The notes beneath the pieces were generated by a model. That model saw nothing but the letters and a program-made list of their open reading frames with translations, ran no database searches and was not told where the DNA came from. From Sphaerosporella brunnea (Eukaryota; Ascomycota; Pezizomycetes; Pezizales; Pyronemataceae), in contig VXIS01000560.1 of the NCBI GenBank assembly GCA_008704415.1, forward strand, positions 1-17,692: a stretch of DNA of 17,692 nt. Reading direction: 5' to 3'. Positions 1-8,975 of this stretch are shown here, in pieces (positions within the stretch are counted from its first letter, which is position 1; every line of letters starts with the position of its first letter). The position numbers were made by a program, and so were the translations under genes.

Positions 1-502
1 CTTCAACATCGTCGAGTCCTGTAATCGTGCCATTATCGCGAATGTAGGGGAGGAGTTGTTCCATGGCACGGCCTTCGCATCGGTTGATGGCATAGGACAA
101 CCGTAGCTGGGGGGTTGGGAAACGTGTGGTGTCTGCGAACAGCTTGAGACGGAGCTGGGCGACAAACGACCGAAGCTTATCGCGGGTGCCGTCGAACATA
201 GGCGCGTCCGGGAGCTTGTCACCTCGTGCTCCATGGTTCTCCGGTGCCGGCTGGCCTAGGAGGCGGGTGATGATTTCTCGTTGACGGACCAGTTCTTGCT
301 CGGCAGCGTCAGCTCGAGCGGTTTCTTCGGCCAAGGTAAGGTCGTCGTCCGTGGGTGCAGGTGTATAGTCAGGGGTGCTGAGGACTTCGGTGCAGATTCT
401 GTGGATATAGTCGAGAGGGTCGTTGTTTTCAAGATCGGTGAGAGCGCTGGCAGCCACGAGGCGTGCCCAGAAGTTGTCAGAGATAGCTTTGTATATCGGC
501 AT
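1..502 (-). CDS. Gag-like protein of a Ty3/gypsy retroelement (C-terminus outside window)
   Basis: An uninterrupted frame of 167 codons starts at the ATG at 502 and runs off the left edge. Residues 1-50 carry an acidic helical region. Residues 98-121 hold the hallmark of fungal gypsy gag proteins, a Pro-Asp-x-Pro-x-Phe-Asp-Gly-Thr segment followed by a Phe-Val-Gln-Leu-Arg helix. Residues 137-152 fit the next conserved helix (Tyr-Ala-x-x-Arg...Gly-Ala). This is the capsid-like structural part that packages the element RNA; protease, RT and integrase would follow. The start is the first ATG after the presumed LTR and is supported by absence of an in-frame alternative nearby. The visible part has no stop or frameshift, unlike the RT relic at 14340. 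Confidence 0.78.
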   Translation of the reverse strand, partial: MPIYKAISDNFWARLVAASALTDLENNDPLDYIHRICTEVLSTPDYTPAPTDDDLTLAEETARADAAEQELVRQREIITRLLGQPAPENHGARGDKLPDAPMFDGTRDKLRSFVAQLRLKLFADTTRFPTPQLRLSYAINRCEGRAMEQLLPYIRDNGTITGLDDVE

Positions 503-567
503 GGTGTGTCGAGGTCGGGAGCAGGAGCAGGAGCTACGTAGGTTGGAGATAGTTCGACAGAACGTAC

Positions 568-803
568 TGTAACGGGACAGGCGCGAGGAGACGTCCAAGG
601 TACGTAGCTTTCGAGGCAAGGACCGGAGGCAGGAGGGCAAGGACAAGAGGCAGAAGAAGATGAGACAAGACAAGGTGATTCAAGGTTACTAGGTTCGCTA
701 GTATACAAGACGTTCTGTAAAGAAGAAAAGAAGAAAAGAAACAAAAACAAGTGAAACCTTGCCATTTATGCATTCCCGTCACGTGACCACGCGTCACGTG
801 ACA
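568..803 (-). repeat. Probable 5' LTR of the gypsy-type element
   Basis: On the minus strand the segment starts TGTCACGTGAC and can be ended at GTTACA (573-568), giving an imperfect short inverted pair at the two ends. It holds two copies of the palindrome GTCACGTGAC (778-787 and 793-802), each with a CACGTG core, and a TATA-like ATAAAT at 768-763. A pyrimidine-rich run follows at 743-719. The outer end at 803 is fairly well supported. The inner end is a guess because no clear primer-binding site was found and the second LTR is outside the window. Confidence 0.5.
778..802. promoter_or_regulatory. Two GTCACGTGAC palindromes in the LTR end
   Basis: Two identical 10-bp palindromes with a CACGTG (E-box) core lie 5 bp apart. 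CACGTG is a known binding core for fungal bHLH regulators such as Cbf1 or Pho4-like proteins. A regulatory role here is inference; the second copy also forms the presumed terminal bases of the LTR. Confidence 0.4.
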
Positions 804-835
804 CCCTAACCCTAGCGCCGAGCCACCCCTTAATT

Positions 836-2374
836 TTGAGCCGTGACACCAACGAATATGCAGAAAAAAAGCGAGTGGATCTTCCTGAAGGAAGACCTTG
901 AAAAGATGTTACTGCCCAGGAGGTTGGTGTTTGGCTGGGAATTGTTATCTATATGGGGATTCATAGCGCTCCTGCGCTGTCAGACTACTGGAAGCACAAC
1001 GCAGAGAATCCAGACCACCCTATTAGACACCATATGGGCTTAACACGTTTTGAACAAATCAAGCGGTTTCTCCATATTGCATCGCCAAGTGCACCCAGCG
1101 AAACACAGGACGTTCAAGGCCGTGTACAAAGGTTATGGCACTCTAAAATTGACCCGATCCTTGAGCAACTGCGGAAGAGTTTGCAGCAATACCGCATCCC
1201 TTCCACCCACGTAGCAGTCGACGAAGCTATGATGCAATGCACAGCACGGTCGCAGGATACTTATAAAATGCCTTCAAAGCCGATTGTGCAAGGATATAAA
1301 TTTCACTGCCTCGCTGATCACGGTTACGTGTGGGACTTTCTTCCAACGTCTAACCAGGCTAGACCTGATTCCATTGAGCCAGTTAAAGGCCTGACGTCAA
1401 CTAGTGAAGTTGTCTATCACCTCCTCAAGAAGCTGCCACATGAAAGATACTTTATCGCCTATTTGGACAATTTTTACTGCACAGTTCCTTTGTTGGCGAG
1501 GTTGCGACGGGACTTAAAAATCGGCGGTTGCGGCACGGCCCGTCTAAAGTCTAAAGAATTCCCCACCGAACTGTATCTCGCCAAGCAGGATGTCACTAAA
1601 CTTCCGTATCACTCAACAAAAACTGCGATTGTTGAAGATTCCACCTGCAGTGAAGAAGTTGAAGCCCTACGATGGATAGACAATGCTTCGGTGACCATGT
1701 TGACTACGGTTCACAAGTTTGAAGACCAGACAATTACTCTTCGACTCCGTCCTGGATCGAAAAGCACCAATACAAAAAACGCTCGCGAAGCTTTTGAAGG
1801 ACAAAATCAGAAGGAAATGCCAATTCCTACATGCTTTGATGAGTATAATCATCACATGGGTGGGGTGGATATTGCCGATCAGCTACGGAGCTACTACGAG
1901 ATTGAGCTTATTTCCTGCCGCACCTGGTGGCCTATGTTTTTTTGGGCGGTCCAGAGCATGTTGATCAACGCCAAAATTATTTTCTCGGACATTGATGGGG
2001 CAGAAAAGCTCAGTAGCAAAGAGTTTAGGCTTCGTTGTGCATGGGCTCTCATCAATGCTGGTGCCGCGCAACCTCGCCCCTCCCGGACGGCAACAACATC
2101 CTCTACAGCGAGCCAAGCCGCATCTTCTACTCGTGTGAGTGCGGCAACCGAATTACCCGCTGCCAGAAGATGTCCTTCGGACTGTGGACACCTCCCATTG
2201 CACCTAGAGGGCCCGGGGGACCTACGAAGAGTGTGTTGGTTGTGCCGCTTCAAATACCGGGGTGAGGGAGGTTTAGAAACCTTACCTAAAAGTCGGTGGT
2301 ATTGTGGCTCTTGTGACAAGCCGCTTTGTATGAATGATGAGCGCAATTGTTTCTTGGAGTTTCACACGTCATAA
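836..2374 (+). pseudogene. piggyBac-type transposase (DDE_Tnp_1_7), 5'-truncated, one in-frame stop
   Basis: The open part is 473 codons from the ATG at 953. It matches piggyBac transposases: catalytic Asp90 (VAVDEAMM), Asp172 (YLDNFY) and Asp306 (HMGGVDIADQ), all present and correctly spaced. The C-terminus is a cysteine-rich domain, with C407, C411, C428, C431, C451, C454, C459 and C466, the type that binds transposon ends. The same frame continues upstream of 953 with family-like wording (Thr-Asn-x-Tyr-Ala at 848-862; Gly-Arg-Pro-stop-Lys-Asp-Val-Thr at 890-910), so 953 is an internal Met. The stop TGA at 899-901 sits where the family usually has Trp (TGG), a single G-to-A change. Further N-terminal residues are missing at the retroelement boundary. 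The encoded enzyme would cut at TTAA sites. Probably non-functional as it stands, although the catalytic part from 902 to 2374 has no other break. Confidence 0.85.
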
Positions 2375-3872
2375 AGCGTATAAGAGGGCGTGGTGTTGAG
2401 CGGTGCATGCCATAAGGTGGGGGATAGGCTCAAAACACCGGGTCGCCGGGCGCGACCACAACAGCACGCTCCACCACCACATCAATTTGGCTTTTTCTCA
2501 GATAGGATTATTCTCTATGCCTAACAGTATTGTTTTATCTCACTGTGCTGCGCTCTTTTTTTCTTCTGCGCTCGTTGCCATGCGGTCGAATATTCTGGTC
2601 TATATGGACCAGAAGCCCGCTACGGTCCAGGGGATAGATGATGGTGTTGTACTGCGGGCGAGGCGCCGGCGGGCGAGTTAACCGCGGAGCCCGCAACTGT
2701 GGTAACACCGCGCCCGCACTCGCATCACCTCGACAAAAACAAAGATATGATTTGAATAGTTTCTTTGATTTTTAGTGTTTTGGTGCTTGCGGGAGGAAAG
2801 TGTGGTGCGGTGCAGATCCAGACGTCAGACGCCGACTCCGGATCCATAAGTTCTTTGCGGCGATGGGCGTGAGGTTATGTCCAAGTTATTGTTGCAGGGC
2901 CTAGGGGTGCGGCGTTGTTGTGGCGACACGGCATGCCACATAATGTGCATAAATCTTCAGTCGTCCCCGATGAGCCTAGGAAAATGGCGGTTATTTTCAC
3001 CAGATTTTCCCAGGCTCCCCAGACCAGCCGTGTTTGTATGGGAGCTCGCTTAGAGAGGCTCTTAAAGCTCTACAACCAAATGTTTATCAAAAACCGCAGA
3101 CAAAAATTCAAAACTCTTCATTTAGCTACCAAGAACGTGCATGCAAAGATTGAGGTTTTTCCAGGCAGGTGTTGTTGAGATACGGTTGAAATTGTGTGCT
3201 GTGATTTCTGAAGTAAGAAACTCACGCTAAAAACCAAGATACCTGTCGCTGTGGTGTCGGTTTCAACCTCGAGTGAATTCTATTGTCGAACCACTATCAA
3301 ATACACCGCCCGACATCTGCTGGCACTCGGTTCTAGGTATGGCACAGACTGCATTTGGGAGCATAGTGTCCGACCTGATCGCAGGTAGAACATCTAGGAG
3401 GCAGGATCTAGAATACCGGGGAGCTCGCCAGGTACTCAAAGCCCCTTACTCGGAGGTCCACTCACATTACCCCTCCGCTTACGCTTCGCCAAACGTCCCC
3501 TGGACTTGCCAGCAGGTCAGAGTTGAAGTTACCTTGGACTGCAACACCCGAATTCGGCTGCTCTTGGAGTCCGAGTCATCTGGATTCAACCTCCTTCAGC
3601 CTAGCATCATGCTCGACGGAATATGCATTGAGCATTCAGGGTAGGTGGGCGCAGTTGGGGGGTGGGGTGGGACATGTCACGCGCCTAGAGCTTTGGGGGG
3701 TACGCTACATAAAAAAAACCGGCTTCTTACTCCCGTACCTCCTCCGGGGACAAACTTTCTCCCAACTTTTGCGCTTACTGCCGTACCTGCCTGGGAAATT
3801 GTGAATGATAATCCATGATCGCCAGCTCTGCAAGCGCTCCCCCCATATTGTACATTGCACACACGTTTAGTT

Positions 3873-3920
3873 CACCACCACCACCACCACCACCACCACC
3901 ACCACCACCGTCGTCGTCGT
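3873..3920 (+). repeat. (CAC)n microsatellite followed by (GTC)4
   Basis: About twelve CAC/ACC units run from 3873 to 3909 and pass directly into GTCGTCGTCGT. The other strand is a GTG/GAC compound repeat. No reading frame around it looks like a gene. Confidence 0.95.
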
Positions 3921-4028
3921 TTCAATTCTTAGTGAAGTTACTCTGCTCGAAAATCTGTTCAGATTGCGACACTTCTGCACTTTGGGGCAATGGCCTAGTT
4001 ACTACCTCCTTGCAGTTGGAGCAGCGCC

Positions 4029-4042
4029 GGGGGGGGGGGGGG
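4029..4042 (+). repeat. G14 homopolymer
   Basis: Fourteen consecutive G. Such runs are often mis-sized in assemblies, so its length may be approximate. Confidence 0.9.
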
Positions 4043-4422
4043 ATGTGGGAGGCACATTATTACATATATACATGAGTTCTGACCCTACCTACCACCAACC
4101 TCGAAGCTCGCTAGCCACCGATATCCGCGAGAGAAACCTTGACCCACAGTACGTCGGTCGAGAGCCCGGGATGGTATAGCATGACAGGAGGCCGCATTTC
4201 GGGCAGCACATACATACTTATAGAGAGAGCTGGACATAGGTACCGAAACCAAGCCCAAAAACCCTTTGTTGAAACTTCTCGGGAGGTGCTTCACCTTTTT
4301 TTTGTGAGGTTTCGATGGTTTCGCCCCGAGGTTTCTCTCTAGCGGAAACGAAAAAAAATTCTTCCATCCTCCGCATTGCATCTCCTACCACCTTTCCGCC
4401 CCGGGGAAGCCCATGTCCCGCC

Positions 4423-4450
4423 AAAAAAAAAATCAAAAAAAAAAAAAAAA
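4423..4450 (+). repeat. A10-TC-A16 tract
   Basis: Two long adenine runs separated by TC. It could be the poly(A) scar of a retroposed sequence, but nothing upstream is recognisable as its source. Confidence 0.85.
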
Positions 4451-4724
4451 TCTATAGAAGTTTCGATCAACACTTTTCCTGGGGGAGTTCAGACCAAAAC
4501 CAGGTTTTTCGCGGGTTTTTTTTCGTCGAAACCATGGCACCAAAACCCGGCAAAACCCGCCAGTCTGAACTCCCCTTCTAGGAGACAGATTTGTGTCGCC
4601 GCTTTCCGCTTCCCTCTTCCCGCGTCTCTGGGTAAGTTTCGTTAAAGCCTCGACAGCTCACCTGTACTAGTACAGTACACTTTTGGGACCGCGCAACTGC
4701 GCATGCGTTATTACCGGGAGTATA

Positions 4725-4974
4725 CCGCATAAACTCAGAAATAAGAGACTCGACGGCGTGAACAGAATAGTAGAAAAATGTGTCAGGTGTGGATGAAATG
4801 TAATACTAGATTCGCGGATGTGCAAGGCCCACGGCACCCGAACGTCCTCCCTCCAAAAAACACCGTGCCAGTGGTGAATTTCGCTCGGCTCCCGGTATGC
4901 ATTTACCAATTTCACCCACAGTTTTCTACTGTTCTATTCACGCCGTCGAGTCTCTTGTTTCTGAGTTTATGCGG
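4725..4974. mobile_element. MITE 1, 250 bp, 52-bp terminal inverted repeats, TA target duplication
   Basis: The left arm 4725-4776 starts CCGCATAAACTCAGAAATAA. The right arm 4923-4974 is its reverse complement at 49 of 52 positions, and all three differences are transitions. A TA dinucleotide flanks each end (4723-4724 and 4975-4976), the target duplication expected for Tc1/mariner-type elements. There is no transposase frame inside, so it is a non-autonomous element mobilised in trans. Its terminal sequence resembles that of the element at 13508-13728. Confidence 0.82.
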
Positions 4975-5006
4975 TATGATACCAAATCTACTCATCAATA
5001 AGGAAG

Positions 5007-5094
5007 AGAGATAAGATTGCGGCGCAGTGACTTCGCCACGGGTCCGGCTGCGTGAGCCACGGTGGCTCGGTGACTGTGCCACAACCTTATCTCT
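5007..5094. repeat. 88-bp imperfect hairpin element
   Basis: The outer arms AGAGATAAGATTG (5007-5019) and CAACCTTATCTCT (5082-5094) are inverted copies with one mismatch. Imperfect pairing continues inwards to a perfect 15-bp palindrome GAGCCACGGTGGCTC (5054-5068). The word GTGACT-NN-GCCAC also occurs twice as a direct repeat (5027-5039 and 5070-5082). The TA pairs inside the arms could be a target duplication, making this a very small MITE. It lies just 30 bp past MITE 1. Confidence 0.6.
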
Positions 5095-5332
5095 GTAGTA
5101 ACTGCAAACCAACGTAGCAGAGCCAAGCTATCAAAAACTGCATGTGCAAGAGCATGGTGCTCTACAGTACCGCCACTTTCACTTTATGACTTCTTCAAAA
5201 CTCAATTGTGAGAGCGACGTCTACATGCACCAATCAGCGACAGTACGTGCGCACAACCTGCCCTCCCCTACCACCCAGGTCTCTGCATTCCAAGGTGCAT
5301 GCATGTCCAATCTCGATATATACGCCCAAGGG
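5095..5332. other. 3' flank of the transcription factor gene
   Basis: Short non-coding stretch between the hairpin element and the stop codon of the regulator. It should hold the 3' UTR and poly(A) site on the minus strand; I see no strong signal that fixes the end. Confidence 0.4.
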
Positions 5333-7641
5333 TTAAACAACCTCCCTAGCCCACAACACAACATACCGACATCCCAGTAGCCCCGCGCGTCTCCTGCGAT
5401 CAAGCACGCGCTCGTCCTCGCCGTCCGCCGCACACCAATACAGCAGCACCTCCTCCGCCTCCTCGACGAGTTCCTCCCAGTCGATGGGCATTTCCATTCC
5501 CGCCTTCGCCGCGGCTCGCAACACCAGCACGTCCGCTAGGCGATTCCTGACATCGCGCCACATAGCTGGCGAGTGGTGGAACCACACCCCGCGGTCGACT
5601 GCAATGCTGAGGTATGTGTACTGCACTGCCAGTCCGGCGAAGTTTCGGACGTCCGTCTCCAGCTTTGCCGTGTTGATGCGTTTGTTGGCGGGAGGTTTGG
5701 GATGCGCGTGCGCAATGATGTAGCCCTGCCAGCCGGGGTGGTTCAGGGTGAGGTTCAGGAATGGGCGGTAGAGCAATAAGTGGCAGTCCAGGAATCGTTT
5801 TCGGATGAACTGCTGGCGCTCGTCCGGGATTGGCTGTGGCGGCACTGTTGTCGCCGGGTCGGGGAAGCTTATGAGTGGAGGAAGTGAGGTGTGCCATTGC
5901 GAAACGTAGACTTCGTATTCACGCACGACTGTGATGAAGGAGGCGAGACGCTTTTCTGTGAGCTCGGTGCGCGTGTCTTGTAGGTACGCTTCAAACGAGG
6001 TGACTTCGTCTACTACCCGGTTGTGGAGACGGCGGAGGAAGATCTCAGCGGTGTAGAGGTACCACAGCCGGTCTGCATCGGTATCAGGGCCGAAGGATGC
6101 CGGAGGGATTGGGAAGTGAAGCGGGTATTCTAGTTGCGCACCGGTGGGTACGGGGAGGGAAAGCTCTGCGCGAAGTTCGAATTCGGCTTTGAGGCATGTC
6201 CAGTATAGGCGTTGCTTTAGGTATTGCGCGTAGGTCATGCCCGAGCCAACGCCGTCCACGTCGACTCTCGAAACGTCCATGTTGCGGCCCTGCGAGAGAT
6301 GGAGCGTTTGCCAGCTCAGGCAGGCAGAGTGAAACATTTTGTATGCGGTGATAGGATCTAGTTGGTACAGGTACCAGAATCTGCGCGATGGACAGCTTAG
6401 AAAGGTGGGTGACACCAGTCAGGGCGGGTTTGTTACCCGGCAAGGGCGAGACATTGTCCCGCCAACTCCGTCTCTTCGCACAGTATAACGCCCAGCCTCC
6501 GCTGTGCCATGAACCAGTAACCTTCGGCCATCGCCGCTCTCTCGGTCCGTGCTCTCCGGGGGTCCATGGCGGGTTCCCGGTTGTAAAAATGGTCTTGGTA
6601 GTTGTCTGCAACGGCGCCCAGTGCGCACACGAGGAGCATAAGACACGCTTCCGAATCCCATCCGCATCCCCGGGGTGTTTCGAATGTCGAACGGATCGCC
6701 TGCTCGAGGGTTTCGATGTTGATGATGGGGTTGTTCGGGTGAAAGCGCTCAAGGTACAGCATCTGCAACGTCCTGACAGTTTCTAGGTCCAATTGGACAT
6801 CCTCTCCAGGCTGTTCTCTCCAGCTTCCATCGGAAACGAGACCGCAGTGCGGTGAAGTCTTCGGGAATATGTTCCATGCCAGTATCCTGTCGAGCTTCGA
6901 AGGCGTTTTGAGCATCCGCCCCGCGGCGGAGTTGATCGAGTTGATCGAGTTTGAATCGAAGAGGGTGTGTATTGCGGGGATCGGACTCGGGGCCTCCTGT
7001 ATTGCGGTGGCGATGCTGGCAGTGCTTTGGTAGGAGAGGGCAGGGGACGCAGCGTTCGTGGTTGCCGGACATAGAGCGGCAGCTGCCGGGCTGGACGGGG
7101 GCAGATTGGGGGCAGGAGGGACTTGCTGAGTGCGGAGGAAACCTTCAATGCGGTCGATGCCTTCGAGGATACGCAGACTCGTCCTTTCGTACAAGCTCAG
7201 TTCCTTTTCATCGCCGCCGACGCACTCTACACCCATCCTCGCGCAGCATCCACAGACCGGCTTCACGCCATCGCATTTCGTCTTCCGCAGTCGGCAATTC
7301 TCGCAGGCGGTGGGTACTCGCTTTCGCGGGGCACTGTTTTTTCCTGTCGACGGGAATGCTCCTCAGCGTATATTCGTGCTAGCCGACGGGGGCGTGGCGA
7401 ACAGTCGGGGGGTTCCGGGGGGGGGGGGGGTCACACACTCACCGTCAAATTTTGTTCTCTTGGCGGCTCGCGAACCCTGGTCGGGACTCGGCTTCTGGTT
7501 CTGCTCGAGCGGCACCGAACTCCTGGGCTCGTCCTGATTACTGGTCACGGCACCGTCACTGTTGCTGCTGCCTTGGGCGAAGGCACTCGGACTAGCTCCT
7601 ATCGCGGCGGCAGCAGCTTGGAGGCGGTAGTTTGAGGCCAT
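5333..7641 (-). CDS. Zn(II)2Cys6 fungal transcription factor, three exons, 717 aa
   Basis: Model on the minus strand: exon 1 7641-7443, intron 7442-7344 (99 bp, GTGAGT...CAG), exon 2 7343-6437, intron 6436-6381 (56 bp, GTAACA...CAG), exon 3 6380-5333. The joined frame is 2154 nt with no stop until TAA. The zinc cluster lies at residues 80-107 (C80, C83, C90, C97, C100, C107), preceded by a basic Arg-Lys-Arg stretch at 73-75, so it is a nuclear DNA-binding protein. A linker with a short helical segment follows (about 113-139), then a Pro/Ala/Ser-rich stretch. From about residue 265 (FHPNNPIINIETLEQ) it matches the fungal middle-homology region, continuing through the Phe-Trp-Tyr-Leu-Tyr segment right after intron 2. 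Intron 1 carries a C14 tract. The target genes cannot be told: no metabolic cluster lies next to it. Confidence 0.9.
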
Positions 7642-8456
7642 CTCGCGAGCGGAATATCGAGTCGATCAGGTGCGGCGGGCGAGATGCTGCTGAGGGGGTG
7701 TTGTGGGTGATGGATGGAGATCGCATAAGGGCTGTTGCTGAAGCTCAGAGTATTCGGTGGTCGGAGACATGCATTGCAATCTCTGATCGCCCATCCACGG
7801 TCAAGTCAAAATACAACAGCGGATGCGGTGGTTGACGACTGTGAACGCGGGTGTGTGCGGAGTGATGGCTGGGAGCTGGGGGGGGGACTGGAGCATTTAA
7901 GCGACTTTGTGGGGACGTGCGGCTCTGAAGCCACTGACCAGCTATCCACAAAAAATAAAATGATCCGTTCCCCACACTGATCATCTGTTTAGACTGGATG
8001 ATTAGACGATGATTGATAGAAGAGGGCATCTGAACGCATCAATCAATCAGTGGCCGATGTCTCGGGTGCAGTCGGTTGCAAGTTATGTAAGCAATCAATC
8101 AGCCGCATGCCAAAGGCCAAAATATAGGCACACACCTCTGAGCCTCTCCGTTCCTTGCTTCCATACTATTACCCTAGTCCACGCACCCAGATTCGTCGTC
8201 GCTTTGGGATAATTGTCGTCTGTCAGCGTTGCAAAGAACATAGCGCGTGAGATAGCTTGAGCAAGTAGACATCCCACGGTGTCGAAGCCAGCCAAGCACA
8301 GACCGTGAACCATCCACTATAGTTGCTGTATTCATTGATCACTGTTCCGATTTTCTAAATGATGTCCGTGAGGGCAGGAGTGAGGGTTGAAAACGACAGG
8401 TGTCGAAGCAAGCTTCGAAGCAAAACAGGAACCCGGGCAACGCCGCGAAAGCAAAA
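7642..8456. other. Upstream region of the transcription factor gene
   Basis: No gene seen. It should contain the minus-strand promoter and 5' UTR of the regulator. A short word AATCAATCAG occurs twice (around 8041-8050 and 8094-8103), and TGATCAT/GATGATT words are frequent between 7975 and 8020. No clear TATA box was found at a convincing distance. Confidence 0.4.
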
Positions 8457-8458
8457 AA
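8453..8458 (-). terminator. Pol III T6 terminator of the 5S gene
   Basis: Six T residues on the minus strand directly after the paired 3' end of the 5S RNA. Confidence 0.85.
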
Positions 8459-8575
8459 CTACAGTACGAGGGATTCCCATGTGGTCACCCACCATAGTAC
8501 TAACCTCGCGATACATTGCTTAACTAGGGCTGAGCGGACGGGAAGCCGTGTTTTCAATGTTCTATGACCGTAGCT
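8457..8575 (-). rRNA. 5S ribosomal RNA gene
   Basis: The minus strand reads as a eukaryotic 5S rRNA of about 119 nt. Seen: GGTCATAG near the 5' end, the CCCGTCCGCTCAGCC loop, the internal promoter A-box AGTTAAGC and the C-box GGGTGACCACATGGGAATCC. CATTG and CAATG are complementary, as needed for helix III, and CTAC near the 5' end pairs with GTAG near the 3' end for part of helix I. A T6 run follows immediately (8458-8453), the RNA polymerase III stop signal. It is a lone copy, as is usual for filamentous ascomycetes, where 5S genes are dispersed and not part of the rDNA array. No conserved position looks damaged. Ends are set by alignment from memory and may be off by one or two bases. Confidence 0.93.
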
Positions 8576-8975
8576 GAAAGTTTAGGGTTTACAGGTTCCA
8601 TGGCTCCCAGAGAGATACTGCATGGCGGGCATTCTCCGTGCAGTTTCCTTTTGGCAGCGACGTCCGAAGTACCGCGTCTACGTGCGTAGAACACTAGTTG
8701 TACACTTCGCTCTGGCTCGTGCTTTATGTGGTTGGCTGCGAGGCTGCTGGCCGGGCCGGTTTAATCAGCCTGTGCCTACTAGTATATCGACTCATCGAGA
8801 CGGCTGAATTCGGTCGGTGCGTCAGAACTCACTGGTGGGGTCCGCACCGAGTGACACACAGTGAAGCTATCTGGCACAAGTACCTCAAGCGTCACCAACC
8901 TCGAAAGTATCACCTCCAGTCCTCCATCCGCACTGATCGAAAGATCCTATCAAACCTCGTCACTGCTTGCTCTGA

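Larger units (their letters stand above)
1..803 (-). mobile_element. Ty3/gypsy-type LTR retroelement, 5' end (partial)
   Basis: A minus-strand retroelement enters from the right at about 803 and runs off the left edge. Seen: a gag-like frame starts at 502. Upstream of it lies a 300-base leader that begins TGTCACGTGAC on the minus strand at 803, a usual kind of LTR start. Inferred: the rest of gag, pol and the second LTR lie left of the window. The element abuts the 5' side of a piggyBac transposase frame, so it probably inserted into or next to that element. The match to Ty3/gypsy rests on the gag wording only, since no pol is visible here. Confidence 0.72.
2375..4722. other. Gene-poor stretch after the piggyBac frame
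   Basis: I see no convincing gene. A TTAA at 2678-2681 follows GC-rich sequence with repeated GCGGGCGAG-like words and could mark the right end of the piggyBac element, but I could not match it to a left terminus. The longest open frame (3273-3644) shows no family resemblance. Simple repeats are listed separately. A 13-bp inverted pair GGGGAGTTCAGAC (4482-4494 and 4563-4575) encloses about 70 bp of T- and A-rich sequence. Confidence 0.5.

Noticed and set aside
256..797. Open frames on both strands over the gag and LTR
   Set aside because: They are out of frame with the gag reading, which carries the recognisable family segment; they come from the pyrimidine-rich LTR leader.
3273..3644. 123-codon open frame, plus strand
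   Set aside because: No family wording, no splice or promoter context, and an overlapping open frame; consistent with chance in GC-balanced DNA.
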